This document shows, one piece after another, positions 45,019-57,246 of a DNA stretch of 64,000 bases. The notes beneath the pieces are model-generated. The model did not search any database. It saw nothing but the letters and a program-made list of their open reading frames with translations, and was not told where the DNA came from. Source of the stretch: Stenocarpella maydis. Lineage: Eukaryota > Ascomycota > Sordariomycetes > Diaporthales > Diaporthaceae. Within the stretch, counting starts at the first letter, position 1. Each line of letters starts with the position of its first letter. The translations under genes were made by a program, and so were the position numbers. The stretch lies in contig NQMI01000004.1 of NCBI GenBank assembly GCA_002270565.1, forward strand, positions 873,065 through 937,064, given 5' to 3'.

Positions 45019-48000
45019 TCAGACCTGGGAGCCAAAGCACCCCTTCTCCGCAATAGACCGTGCAAGTTCCATGATCGAAGCGGCACCGATAACCTCCATA
45101 TCGCTCATCTTTACGCCAGTGTTCTTGAAGATCCAGTTACGGAAGGAAGATGTGACGAGTGAGTCGATGCCGTAGGCCGTGAGGGATTTGTCCACATCAA
45201 TGTCGTCTGGACACATGCTCAGGGAGACGGAGAGATAGTCCACGCAGCCTCGGAGGGCAACGCGAGCAGCTTCGTCGAGAGAGCCAGCCGACTTGAGCGC
45301 CGCCACCAGAGCTTTGCCGCTGCTCTGGGAGGTGATTCCCTTGGAGACGGGGGAGCCCCAGAGGGCATCCCCGGAGGTGTCGGGTTGCAGATCGAGGACG
45401 TCAACCTCGTTGAGAACCTCGAACATCTTGGTCTCGGTCCAGTAGGGGTCGGCTACCTCGTTCTGGAGGATCAGACCGCCAGTGCCCACACCGGTCACGA
45501 CCTGAGCGGGCAGCTGGAGGGTTTCGTCAACGCAGCCGGCCATGGCGCGTTCCACGAGGAACAGAAAGTTGTCTAAGGAGACTGTGAAGAAGCCGCTGGC
45601 TTTGAGGATGCCTAGAGTCTTCTCGTCATTCTCCAACATTCCGGCACCCATTACGGGGCCGAGGTCGAGTGAGACAGAATTATTCATGCCTAGGGATGCG
45701 CGGTGGCGGGCCAAGGCGTCCTGGAAACAATTACCAGCGGCATAGTTTGCTTGCCCTCGATTTCCGATGACTCCCGAGGCCGAAGATAACAAGACGAAGA
45801 AATCCATGTCGCGGGGCAGGACTTTGTGCAGGTTCCATGAGCCGATAATCTTGGGGCGAGTAGCAGCTGTCCAGTCCTCGTACGACATGGTCTCCCACAT
45901 GGCATCGGCCACCACTGCAGCACATTGAACGACGCCCTTGATAGATGGCATATCGTTTGTGTGAAGGGACCGACGAAATTCGTCTTCGTTACACACGTCG
46001 ACAGGGAGAACCAGGGTTTTGACACCACCCTGTGAAAGAGATGACAGAAATTGTAAGTCCTCGGACGTCTTCGCGCCTGAGCGAGAAACAAAGATCAGAT
46101 GGCGGGCTCCGCGATCAACCACAAGGCCAGCCACAGCCTTGCCTAGGCCACCCAGGCCGCCGACAAGGACATAAGTGGCATTTGATTGCAATGCCACAGG
46201 AGTCAAAGGGTTCGTCCCGACCCGAATGCGAGACTCCGGAGTAAAGTGGACAGTGTTCAGGTGTCGGCCGGGGTTCGCGGCCATGGAATTCCAAAGCTGG
46301 TCGAGGTTCTCAACTGACTCCTCACGGACGAGCTCGGGAGACGGAGCACCAAGCCGACCTTCCAGGACGAGATTGAGCACCTCTTCCCAAGCTTTTGCAA
46401 CGACCCTGGCTCGCTTCTTTGCAACTGTGAAAAGGTCGAATTTGTGAATCGATATATTGGCGAAACGAGTACTAATTACTGCCTTGGACAAGGTGGTGTT
46501 GCTGACGAGGAAAATGTGGCCATTGTCTGCAACGCACTGAGAGCTCTGGTCCAAGAAATCGATGGTCGTCGAGAACACACAATCCACACCCTTGCCTGCT
46601 GTTAGGTGCATGAGCTGGTCAGTGAAGGCGTCCCCTGTCATATCAACAATGTGCTCCAGCGGCAGGCCGTAGTGCTGATGCAGGTCGGACACTTGTTCAG
46701 CATCAGATGCGCCCGCAAAAACTGTTGCCCCGAGATATTGGGCGACACGAATGGCTGCATCGCCGCAGGGGCTTGCGGCGCAGTGGATGAAGACAGTATC
46801 CTCGCAAGAGAGGCCGGCGATATTGTTGAAGCGATAATATGCACAGGTCAGCGCCGCTGGACTCAATCCTGGGATCTTGGATCGGGAGTGGAGTTGATGA
46901 ACAAATATTTGGTCAACGGTGACCGATGACCGTACTGTGTCGCTGGCTAGTGCGACTACCAGGCTGCCGGCGGGGATCCTGGTGACTTTTGATCCCACAC
47001 GTTCCACGATACCAATGGTGTCGACACCCAAACTGCTCTCGCTGCTTCGACCCAAGACAGTGTCCAGATCAATTTGGTAGAGATTCGTACTCTGAACAGT
47101 GATTTGAACATCATAGGGGCCAAGGGGCTCCTTGGTGAAGTCAACTTCTTCGAAGTATGTGCTCGTCGGGTCTGTAATCGGCGCAAGTTTGAGGCTCAGC
47201 GGTCGACGAAATGCCTTGAGAGGCAGAGTCTCCATGCGCAACGCTTTTTTATGACCAGCCTCGATCGCCTCGTTGATGTCTCCGAGTGGATTAAGTCGTG
47301 CGACAAAGAGCTTGCCGTGGCGAAGAGAGTATTCGACCTCGGGTGCGTCATCAACCTTGCTGGTCTCGACAAAAGACGCTTGGAAGATAGTGTTGATTGC
47401 TGATAGGGCCGGAGCTGAATCTTCTCCGTTCTGAGTAGCATCGAGATCCAGTGTGACAATGCGTTTGGAAGAATCCTCAGAGCGAATGCTCCTTGCCAAG
47501 CCATGAAAGGGGGCCAGAAGGGGCGTCTCTGTGGTCTTCTGAACGCCGCTTGTGACCCAAAGGAGACCGGGGGTGGCCTGCAAGAGTAGCTTGATCTGTT
47601 CAAAAGCTAAACGAGACATATTGTATACAGCGGGTTGGTCGACTTCGACCAGAGAGATGCAGGGTTTACTTGCTTGCTGAGCAGTAAGTCTAGAGAAGTG
47701 GACGTACTCGACGTTGGGAAGAGCAAGGCCCTGGGTAAGGTGGTAGGTACGCCCTGAAAGATCCCCGTCTGGAAGGAGAACGACAAAAGAGCGACCACTA
47801 TTGATTGGCACCGAGATGTGCGTGCCGGCTCCGACAGAACACAATTCATGCCAGGTAAGCTCACTGCAGAGATGTCGGTTGCTTGGCAGGAAACCGGACA
47901 CTCCTGAAGAAGCCAGTTTGATGGACTCCATTCCACCGACGACAACCATTGGCTTGCTGAAGGTGTCATCCAGCATCACGATATCCGCTACAGCTTCGCG

Positions 48001-51000
48001 GAGACCCTTTCGCTGAGCAACGGCGTATCCGTGAAACTCGGCACCAGCGCCCTTCAACATGGAGGGCGAAAAGGAGATCTGCCGGATGAAAGACGGGACC
48101 ATTGTCTCATTACCAAGGGCGAAGATTGTCTGAAACATGGCATCGAGAGTAGCAGGGTGGATGAGGTGATCGTACTCGAAGTGCGCTGGCATCTTGGATT
48201 TGGTGTCCGGAATGCGAACGGAGCCGACACAGGAGTTATGGCCCCTCGCTAAGGAGACGACATTCTGGAAAAGTGGTCCATAGTTCATGCCGATCCCATC
48301 TAACCTCTCGTATAGGGAACGGGGGCTGATTTCCCGCTTACACTCGGAGCGCAGCCTCCAGTAAGTATCTCGGTAGTCTCGACACTGACTGTTCTCGTTC
48401 TCAGCCGTAGGTTCACCTGCTATTCTGCCGGCGTAGGATATGTTGATGAGACCATTTGCGTTCTCCTTCCAGGGACCAAATTCCGTCTTTGTCTCAACCG
48501 AGAAGGAATATACTGCAGTTCCGTTGGTGGCATCGGGCGAGGGAATGTTCAAGGCCTGCATGTTGATCATGTGCTCCAAGCCGTGCTGACCTGTTGGGAT
48601 GACGACTGGCTTGACAATGATAAAGTTGGAGATTTGGTAGGATCCCACACGCAATGAAGCGTCACTACATTGCCTTGCAGCCTCTAAAGCCATTGTGACC
48701 AGGCCGGCAGCAGGGTAGATGATCACCTTTTGAACTTTGTGATCCGTCAACCATGGATTCTCTTCGAGTCTGAAAAAACCTCGCCACCGAGAGAACCGAG
48801 GGGTTGATTCGACCAGGGGAGCGCCAATGAGGTCCTCACGGCCATGCTTTCTCTGGCGAAGGGCTTCCCCCAAGTGTGATTCAAACCAATAAGTCTTGGA
48901 GTGGTTGAAGGGGTAAGGAGGCAGATCAACGAGAAGTTTTGGCAAGTGGCCCTCTTTGCTTCTCCACACCCACGAATAGTCAGCTGGATAGCCGCGAGTC
49001 CAGAGTTCGCCCAGAGCCGACAAAGCTGTGACAGAAGCGTCTTTGTTTCGCTTCAGAAGCGAAAGGTACAAAAGTTGCGTTGTGACTTGGGTCGGCGCAA
49101 GAGAATCGACAATTTCCAGCATCGGTCTTGTCAGAGTTGCAGCAGGACTGACTTCGAGCACAAAGCTCGGCTTCAAAGTTTTGTACATAGTGGAGAATGC
49201 CTGGCTGAAGAGCACCGGGGATGTCAGATTCCTCGTCCAGTACTCGGGGCCCACTTGCGAGGCAAGGATCTCGTCACCGGTCACGGATGAGAACATTCGA
49301 GGGCCTTGAGTGACGCTGAGCGGCTTCACGTTGCCCAGGGTCTGTTGATAGCTCTCTGCGATCAAGCGCATGTGGTGCGAGTGGTAGGCTGTCGAAACGG
49401 CCAGCAGTCGGTGAGAGACGGCATCCTGGCGCATCTCCTGGGAAAGGTAGAGGATTTGCTGTTTATCACCAGACAGTGTAACCGAGACCGGGCTGTTTTC
49501 ACAAGCAACGACAACAGTGCCACGGGGGACACGGCAGATGTACTCTTGTGCGTGCGCGGCGGACAGACCAACGGCCATCATGAGCCCCTCGACATCCGGT
49601 TGTAAGTATTGGACCAATTGTGCGTGCTCTCCGCGACGAGCAGCAATGAGCCAAGCATGCTCTCTTGTCAGGAACCCAGCGGAGTACGCGGCGGCAATCT
49701 CTCCAGATGAGTGACCGACCACTGCGGAGGGCTGAATTCCGGAGGCCTTGAGCAAGTCGACGAGGGCAATCTGGACCGCAGTTGTCGCTGGCTGCGCGAT
49801 CCTGGGTTCGTCGATGCGACTCTGAGAAGCCTCGTACATGAGCTCCTGGAGAAGGTCGAAATCACAAGTGGGGGCCTCGGAGAGATACTTGGAGGCCTCG
49901 ACAAGACTGCTTCTGAAGGGTTCGAAGTTCATCAGCTCGCGGCCCATGGCGTACCACTGAGCTCCTTGGCCACAGAAGGCCAGGGCCAGGGTAGGAGGCG
50001 CATCATCAAAACTCAAGGAGCGTTGAACATCGAGGGGGTCCGGCGCAGCAAGCTGTCGCTGGAGGTCAGTAGCGGAACGTGCGACAATGACTGCTTTGAA
50101 CTCGAGGACCGAGCGACGAGAAGTGGTGTAAGCATAGTTCGCCAGCAGGTCTTCATCCGAAGCGTGCTCCGAGATGTAAGCCGCGTGCCCTAAAGCAATC
50201 TTGGCGATTCCATCTCTCTCCTGGGACGAAATCAGGATCAGCTGGGTGGAAGAGAAGGTCCTCGGCCCCTTGGCAAGGCCAGCCGAAACCGTGGTGGGCA
50301 GAGAACAGTGGTTGCCCGACAAGGACCGTTCTGCCAGATACGAGCCCGCATCATCGAGGATGACGTGGGCGTTTGTGCCTCCGAAGCCGAAACAATTGAC
50401 ACTTGCACGGCGAAGACCGTCCACCGGCCAGTTGGTGAGTGAGGTAGGAACCTAAAAGATTTGGGGACGAGGTCAGTCTTGCTTGTATTATATTACATAA
50501 TCAGGAGGCAGCGGGCGCGACGACAGGGCACAGCACCCGGACGAGACACATACCTTGATCTTCCACTCCTCGAATTTGATCTCTGGGTTTCCAGTAGAAG
50601 GGTCGAAGTACAAGTTCTTTGGTATCTGCCCTCGCTCAGCAGCCAGCACTGCCTTGATCAGGCCGGCTATTCCTGCCGCGCCTTCAAGGTGGCCGATATT
50701 GGGCTTGATCGAGCCAACGAGGATGGGATCGTCGACGCTGCGATTAGCACAAAACGCACGGGATACGGCAAAGCATTCCTTTGGGTCGCCAGCCGGGGTT
50801 CCAGTGCCGTGGCATTCCACATAGGCCGTTTGATCAACCTCCAGCCCGGCATCCTTGTACGCCGCCCTGATGTTCGACAGCTGTGCGTCGGAGCTGGGCA
50901 TGGTGATTCCTGGGGTCCTGCCATCCTGATTGACGCGCGATCCGCGGATGACCGCGCGGATGGTGTCGTTGTCGCGGATTGCATCACGGAGACGCTTCAA

Positions 51001-51960
51001 AATGACCACACCGACGCCCTCACCACGGCCGTAGCCCTCGGCCTTGTTCGTGAACGTATAGCAGATCCCGTCCTTTCCGAGGAAGTTGAGAGCTGTCATG
51101 GGCATCATGGTAGCAGGGGTCAGGATCAATCCCACGCCAGCAGCGATAGCTAGATCAGCCCTCCCGGTCCGTAGATCCTGGCAGCAGTTGTGCACGGCGA
51201 CCAGGCCCGCGCTACATCCGGTATCCACAGTCTGGCTGGGCCCTCGGAGGTGAAATTGGTAAGAAATGCGATTGGAAAGCATCGCTGCACCGGTTCCGGT
51301 TGCCGCATACTGCGGTGCCCAGTCCGGGTCTCGGAGGACGATTTGCTCGTAGTCTGCATTCGAGTGGTTGAAGAGTTAAATTTTCGTGTCCCCCCGTGCT
51401 GGGCAGCTAAAGGGCTTCAGCTCACCTTTCACAAAAGTTCCTACATTGACTGAGGTCTCACTGAGCTCAACCGACTCCTTGGAGTAACCGGCTGGGTATG
51501 CGATTAGCGGAAAGATACTTCTGGTAGGGAAATGGGGCTGCAATACCGTTCTCAAGCGCCTGGTACGTGACTTCTAACAAGATGCGTTGCTGAGGATCGA
51601 TTGCGACCGCCTGGGCTTGAGGAATGTTGAAAAACTGTTTCGTTGCCAGTTAGTCGCTGCTTGTTACAGATGCCTGCACATGGGATGTTTCGCACATACC
51701 TTAGCGTCAAAGGCTTTGATGTCCTCCTCGAGGAAGTGAGCTCCCCTGAAGCCAATAGAGCCCTGGCGTTGGCCACTAGGGTGATAGAAGGCATCAATGT
51801 TGAGACGTTCGCGAGGAAACTTTGCCCAAGCACTGCGGCCTTGCTTGAGCATCTCGTGGAGCGACTCGACATTCTTGCCGTCTCCAGGGAAACGGCATGC
51901 CTGGCCAATAATTGCGATGGGTTCGACGACGTCGTCGTCTGGCATGAGTGCCTGACCCAT
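45019..51960 (-). CDS. Type I highly-reducing-type polyketide synthase (KS-AT-DH-ER(degenerate)-KR-ACP)
   Basis: Exons complement(51700..51960), (51547..51634), (51426..51491), (50554..51353) and (45019..50451) give 2215 residues. KS (about 12-440): EPIAIIGQACRFPG, active Cys near 185 in DTGCSAG, ECHGTGT and KPNIGHLEGAAG. AT (about 560-870): FCGQGAQW and GHSSGE with Ser near 653. DH (about 940-1240): His near 976 in DHKVQKVIIYP and Asp near 1175 in HPATLDAMFQ; the usual HxxxGxxxxP Gly is Lys. ER (about 1490-1810): the NADPH loop reads HCAASPCGDAA instead of GGVGQAA, so it is probably inactive. KR: GGLGGLG (about 1836) and SSASG/YAAGN (Tyr about 1975). ACP: DSL with Ser near 2169. No methyltransferase or release domain is seen. 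The start at 51960 has a strong context (ACAATGG). It would make a non-methylated polyketide with beta-hydroxyl or alkene groups (inference). Confidence 0.95.
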
Positions 51961-54900
51961 TGTCGGTCGATGAAACAAACTTCTGCCGATTGAGGGTCGA
52001 AGGAGGGGCTGGCAAAGTCAGTTGTAGAGGGTGTGAGTGCTTTCTAGGGTCCGAAAGACATCCAACGAAGTTGCAAACCCAGTCTCAATGCAGAGAAGAG
52101 GGCCCAAGGTGTGTTCAGAATTGAGGCGGTCTGAGGTAAATGGAACGATTGGAAGTATTGCGTAAGTAAACAACAAGGGTCGTCGGGGTGTCAAGTCCCT
52201 GATGGTTGATTGCAAAGTTTGCCCCCAGAAGGCAGGTCCAGACTAAGAAGTTGACGAGGGAGACTCCCTGGCCGACTTCAGTTGGTGGGGTCGGGGTCTG
52301 AGTTTTGTGCCAGTGTTTTGGCTACAGCTACAGCGAACCGACTCTATGTGGAAGGTCAGTGATTCTTCTGGTCGTTTGTGCTTTCCGCACGTGAGTTTAT
52401 GAGGTGAATTGTGGCTCTGCAGATTTCCGTACCCAGAGTCACAGATGACCACGTCGTGAGGCAGCATCGCTTCTTCTAGGATGTCAGATTGCAGAGGGGT
52501 AAGCGGCCTTGGCGATCACGCTGATGAGGCCTGTCGATTACTTACTTAGGTAGGTAGCTAAGCTCCACGTCTTGTCTCCGAGCTGATGAGGCTCATCATG
52601 TCCCTTCCAATGCTAGCGGTGACACATAGCTCCTCCCGCCTGGACTCTAGACTTGGGCCATGACCACTAATGACGAGACGGGTACAAAAGTTCAATGCAA
52701 AATCTACAGAAGGACCGGGCTGATCTGTAACACGAGTATCGTCAGACAAGTGTGCCAAAAGAAAAGGAAGGAGAGATCCTGCGAAAAGGAGACGGTGTTC
52801 CAGAGATGGCAGCATCGGACATTTCCCAACACCCTGTTCGAGAAAACCCTTCACTGCGTGATCCAACCATTCCTTTCTATATTCCCGCCGAGGGCTGAAA
52901 TTACTTATGCACGCATGAGGCATGTGCAATTCCATGCAATTCCATGCAGGACTACCTGGGCAACAGAGCGGGCAAAGATTAAGTATGCTTGGCCAAAGGG
53001 GCGGGCCGAGCGCCGAGATGCAATCCTCACATGGGGCGAGAGACGATATGTACATGTGATAAACAAAGGGTGATGAATGGACGGGAGAGGAGGGAGAGAA
53101 AAAAAGGAATTAAAGCAGCCATGGAGTAGGAGACTGGAACATACCTCCTACCTGTCATTTTCCAGACAGATGCCATGTTCAAACACCTAGTTACCTAGGT
53201 ATGTGCCTCACATACGCCGGAGCACTCCTCGTATTGCTGTGCCGCATCTTTGACATGAGATGGAGTGCCGAGTGCGTGTTGAGTACGAAGGCAATGGTGC
53301 ACAGTGTATCTCTTCCAGATCTGCCCTCTTGGACATCATGCTCTCGTGGCTGCTGTGTTCCGGCGAACAGTCGCAGATATTGCCCTGTTCCTCAGAGAGC
53401 TAAGTAGTGACTGCGCCGGTCAGCACTAGGCCTTAGCTGACAGATATCACCTGAATCGCGAGAACCATTAGCCTCGAAAAATGAACGCACCGTCTCGTCG
53501 GGTGTATGGCAGTTTGTGGGGGAAATGGCCGGATTCAAAAAGCCTCTTAGAACAGGCGCTTTACGCCGCGATGCCGCGCCTAAACTGACCCCTTGCATCC
53601 CAATAGGTCTATACTGGGCAGAAAAGAAACAAGTTTCAGCCCAGTGAAGTAGAGGGGCGAGTCGCATGTGGGCCAGAGCGTGCTTCCCAAATTGTCGCAG
53701 AAGTGTTGCCACGATGTCCCCGGATGACGTCTCTGACGGCTATGGGTGCGGACGATGGTTGATAGCTTCAGTAAGCCGATGAATGAAGCGCTCGGGGATG
53801 GGCATCATGGCCGGGAATCAAACCGGAGTTCCTGGCCTAATAAAACTGCATCGATATGGGATACAATGCTGGGGATGCTGGTAACAGAAAGTTCGCTGCG
53901 GCTCAGGTAATTGTGTATGTGGGCGAGGGGAGTGGTGACGCTTCAAGACTGGAACCTCATGGAAACGATGAGCACGATGAATTGTCCCACTTTTGCCCCT
54001 TGATCTGGGGGCATATTGTCTATTCTGATGAAGATGCCGACAAAATTTCACGAGGGGCAATGCCGGGTCCTTACAGAGAAGAACCAGACGACCACAAAAC
54101 CGGGGCCGCTGGCTGGCGGTGAGCAACCACATCGCGATGTAGAGCCTCAAAAGATCCATCCGGAAGACCCAAGGATTCAAGACAATGTCAACCGGAAGAC
54201 GGAAGGGGCAAGGAAGCAGAAAGAGTACGACATAGTTCCAGGAGTAGACGGTTTGGATTAGAAGTCGGCATGGCCGCGCCGGTATATCTGTGCGAATTAG
54301 TATGCTGGAGCGAAACCTGACAACTGACAGCCGGGGTCGATGTGCAAGATCCTGCAAGCTACCGTCGGTCTGTTCTTCAGCACCACTTGGGGCTAATGTC
54401 AGTGTTGACCTGGCAGATGCCATGACAGCGTACACTGTCTAACTCCGTGTAGGACCGTCTTCCTCTCGGGAATGCGAAAACAGCACCGTTCTTGATAGCA
54501 GAATGAAGAGAATTCCGTACCACGCTATCAAGCCCGGGATTATCATCGCAGTCACAAGGACCGCTCGGTTTCCGGAGAGGATCAGGAAAATGACCACTGC
54601 TGGATGACAAGATGTTGAGTCAATTGCGGCGCGGTCCGCAGGAGACACCCGCATGGGCAGTGTTTTTTTGCTATTACAGTGACAACGTGATTTGCATGGC
54701 TTGGATGTGACATGCCATCTTGAAGTCTCATCCTCCTCTCGCAGGGCTGACGTGGGCCAGAGATGAAGCATTGCCCAAGACAGAATGCGACAATCCTAAG
54801 GATGAAACCGAGTGATCAAGATAAAACCTCGGGGCCAAAATTTAGAGGAACCAGAAGCAAATAAGCTGGTATAGGGGCACCGACAGGAATTGATGTCGGG

Positions 54901-57246
54901 GCCAGAAACTGCTGGAAGCAAGTCGATTCATACCTAGGTCCCTACCTGCCTACCTACCTAGGTAGGTAGGTAGGTAGGTAGGTACATTGAAAGATGCTAT
55001 CATCACTTTGTTTCCCACCGAATTTCGCCATTACAGGCAAAAACAATGGGTTGGGGGGGGGGTGTTTTCCCATAAACTCATACTGACCTCGAACCAACCC
55101 GAGGACACTCGTTCCTTTTACCGGACCCCTCCGATCACTGGTTCTCTACGGATAGCCTGGAAGGAACAACACCAAGCACATGTCTGATCCTGAATTGACT
55201 CGTTTGGAGCTCGATGGCTTTGATGTAGATACTTGGCCGTTTTCTCGGCGGTAGTCAGTTGTATTGGCATGATTTTGACAACTCTCAGGCACGCTGCCAG
55301 GGTCCGGACGTCGGCGGGCATGCGCAATCTCTGCCTTTCAAGGACGGCTGCGGCCGTTGTCAATATAGTACGCCATATGTCTCCAGCAAGCCGCGTGCCT
55401 CCACGGCTGTAACAAAAGCCCACGGCCCGCTTTCCTGGCAGGTCAATCCCGAGTCGAGGACGTCCAGGCGAACCCGTGGGACCGACCAATCCATTGGTCA
55501 CAGCGTATCATTATTACTCGTTATGCCTTGTATGCAGGCTGCGCAATGTCTTGGTGGACCGACCGTGCATTGGATGTCACCGCAAGCCCCAATGCGCCTG
55601 ATGACAAGATGCTGTTCAACCGAAACATGATCGCATAGCGATTACGAGCACTGTCTCGTGCGCGAGACAAGTTGCTGACAACCATTGGTGTCGCTTGGGC
55701 TTGCGAGTCTCAACAGCCGGCCGTGGCGACAAGGTGCGGTGAGAAAGCGGACCGGAGGACTTTTTACCCCTCTCATTCGACACGTAGCCGCACTGGCGAG
55801 CGTCTCGAGTCTTGATGTTCTGTTACACAGGCTAAGACAGACTCATGGGTTGCGCTAAGGGACCAGCCGAGCAGCCGAGAGCTCTATATAGTGTTCAAAC
55901 CATATCCATCCGGGATCGTTGGTATCCTTGCTTTGGCAAATCCGAGGACTTGGGATAAGGAGACAGGCGACAGCATCTCAAATGGCTCTTGCAGCAGCCA
56001 TATGGTGTACTGCATATGGGGGAGGGGCCACAGATCCTGTGGTTCAAGCCCATTTCAAGCCCAGCCATGTCTCGCTTGTATCGCCAGAAGTGTCTGGCAG
56101 GACGGTCGCACAGGACGGAGTGCTGCATTGGTTACCCTGACCCGCATGCCTGTCTGCATTTCGATCGAGTGTTTGTCGGTGGCGCATGGTGCCACCTCAA
56201 CAAAGCTGTAAGCCCAGGTCCAGACTCCAGTACGGCCTTAACTCCACTTGTCGGGTTCACTGGCTCATCGTGTACCAGGTCTTCTCCTCGTCGGGTCAAA
56301 GATAGCGGGTTTTCTACGGACTGTGTATGTTTTTGCTTGAGCCTGTCTCGGGCTGGACGGGCTCGACTCTCCAGCTGAATATCCAGCAACACAGTTTCTG
56401 GTCTCGCATTTGTGTTACGGACCAGACCTGCGCGCATCTTGATTCTCTCAGGTGGTTCATTCTGTTTCCAGAGGCGGCCGGGTTCCATTCGGCCGCTTGA
56501 CGGCCTTTCGAAGAGACTCGGACGACAGGAATGCGAAACACTGACTCGGCTGCGGTGTGGACACTGGTTCGTGCCATCACACAAGGCCGCGACGTTCACG
56601 TGTGGTCGATGGAATGATAGACAGGGGAATGATCGGGCCAGTGGATTGTTTACGGTGGTGGTTGGCTTTCTCTGGGTAGACTCAGTCCCATGTGATCTCG
56701 TTGAGACACTGGGCATGGGTTCATCCGCCACTTGGCCGCTGCATCCAGGCACAGAATATGTGTCACGTTGCACAGTATTCGTCAACTTTTGGCCGCCGTC
56801 TGGTGGCGCTGTTAGAAGCATGTTACCGATGCCCATGCACAGTAAGTTGAATAAGGTTGGGAGTCTCCCAAACCTGGGTCTTGCCTGGGCACCTGCAGCC
56901 TCTCTTCCAATATCCCTTCTGTCTGTACTGCCTGACCCGTCTTAAAGCGCTTGGGCGAGATTGGCACCTCGCCTCGAACCAAAGAGAGCTGAAGGGTATG
57001 AAGCACTGCGCAGGTGCTGTCTTCGGTGAATTCTCGAAGATTAAGCGAGCCCATCATTAATTGACTGGCGTCCCGGCTGACTGGATGATGGCAGATGCGG
57101 GCTTGTGGCGCAGAGGTATAAGTCCTTGACCCTTCACACCGAGGAGTTGGATCAACCTCAAGTGAATGCTACTTCTTAACTAGCACCCCACATCCCAATG
57201 CGCTGATGTCTGCTCAACCCCAGTGACTTGGAGGATCACACAAACG
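51961..57246. other. 5.3 kb without a supported gene between divergent PKS and DHA2 transporter
   Basis: The ends are the PKS and MFS promoters. The middle has no frame with recognisable motifs or closing splice phases. Weak hints of a decayed membrane-protein gene on the minus strand lie at 53860-54770 (hydrophobic stretches such as VIFLILSGNRAVLV), but their frame is repeatedly interrupted. TACCTAGGTA palindromes lie at 53192-53201 and 54957-54966, the second within a (TACC/GGTA) hairpin. A lost tailoring or regulatory gene is possible. Confidence 0.5.
54931..54984. repeat. TACC/GGTA inverted microsatellite with palindromic centre
   Basis: CCTACC-type units on the left arm run into (GGTA)6-7 on the right through a central TACCTAGGTA, so the whole tract can fold into a hairpin. 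Noncoding. Confidence 0.85.

Noticed and set aside
53811..53886. tRNA-like T-arm (GGTTTGATTCCCGG on the minus strand)
   Set aside because: The T-arm folds, but no matching acceptor stem, D-arm or box A was found at the right distance.
53818..54435. 205-codon minus-strand frame, and a hydrophobic frame nearby (54439-54771)
   Set aside because: Hydrophobic stretches hint at a membrane protein, but conserved-looking pieces change frame repeatedly and no set of introns closes the phases. Kept only as a possible relic.
55895..56836. Overlapping frames of 77-234 codons on both strands between the PKS and DHA2 genes
   Set aside because: No Zn2Cys6, P450, hydrolase or methyltransferase motif could be found in any of them; they look like chance frames.
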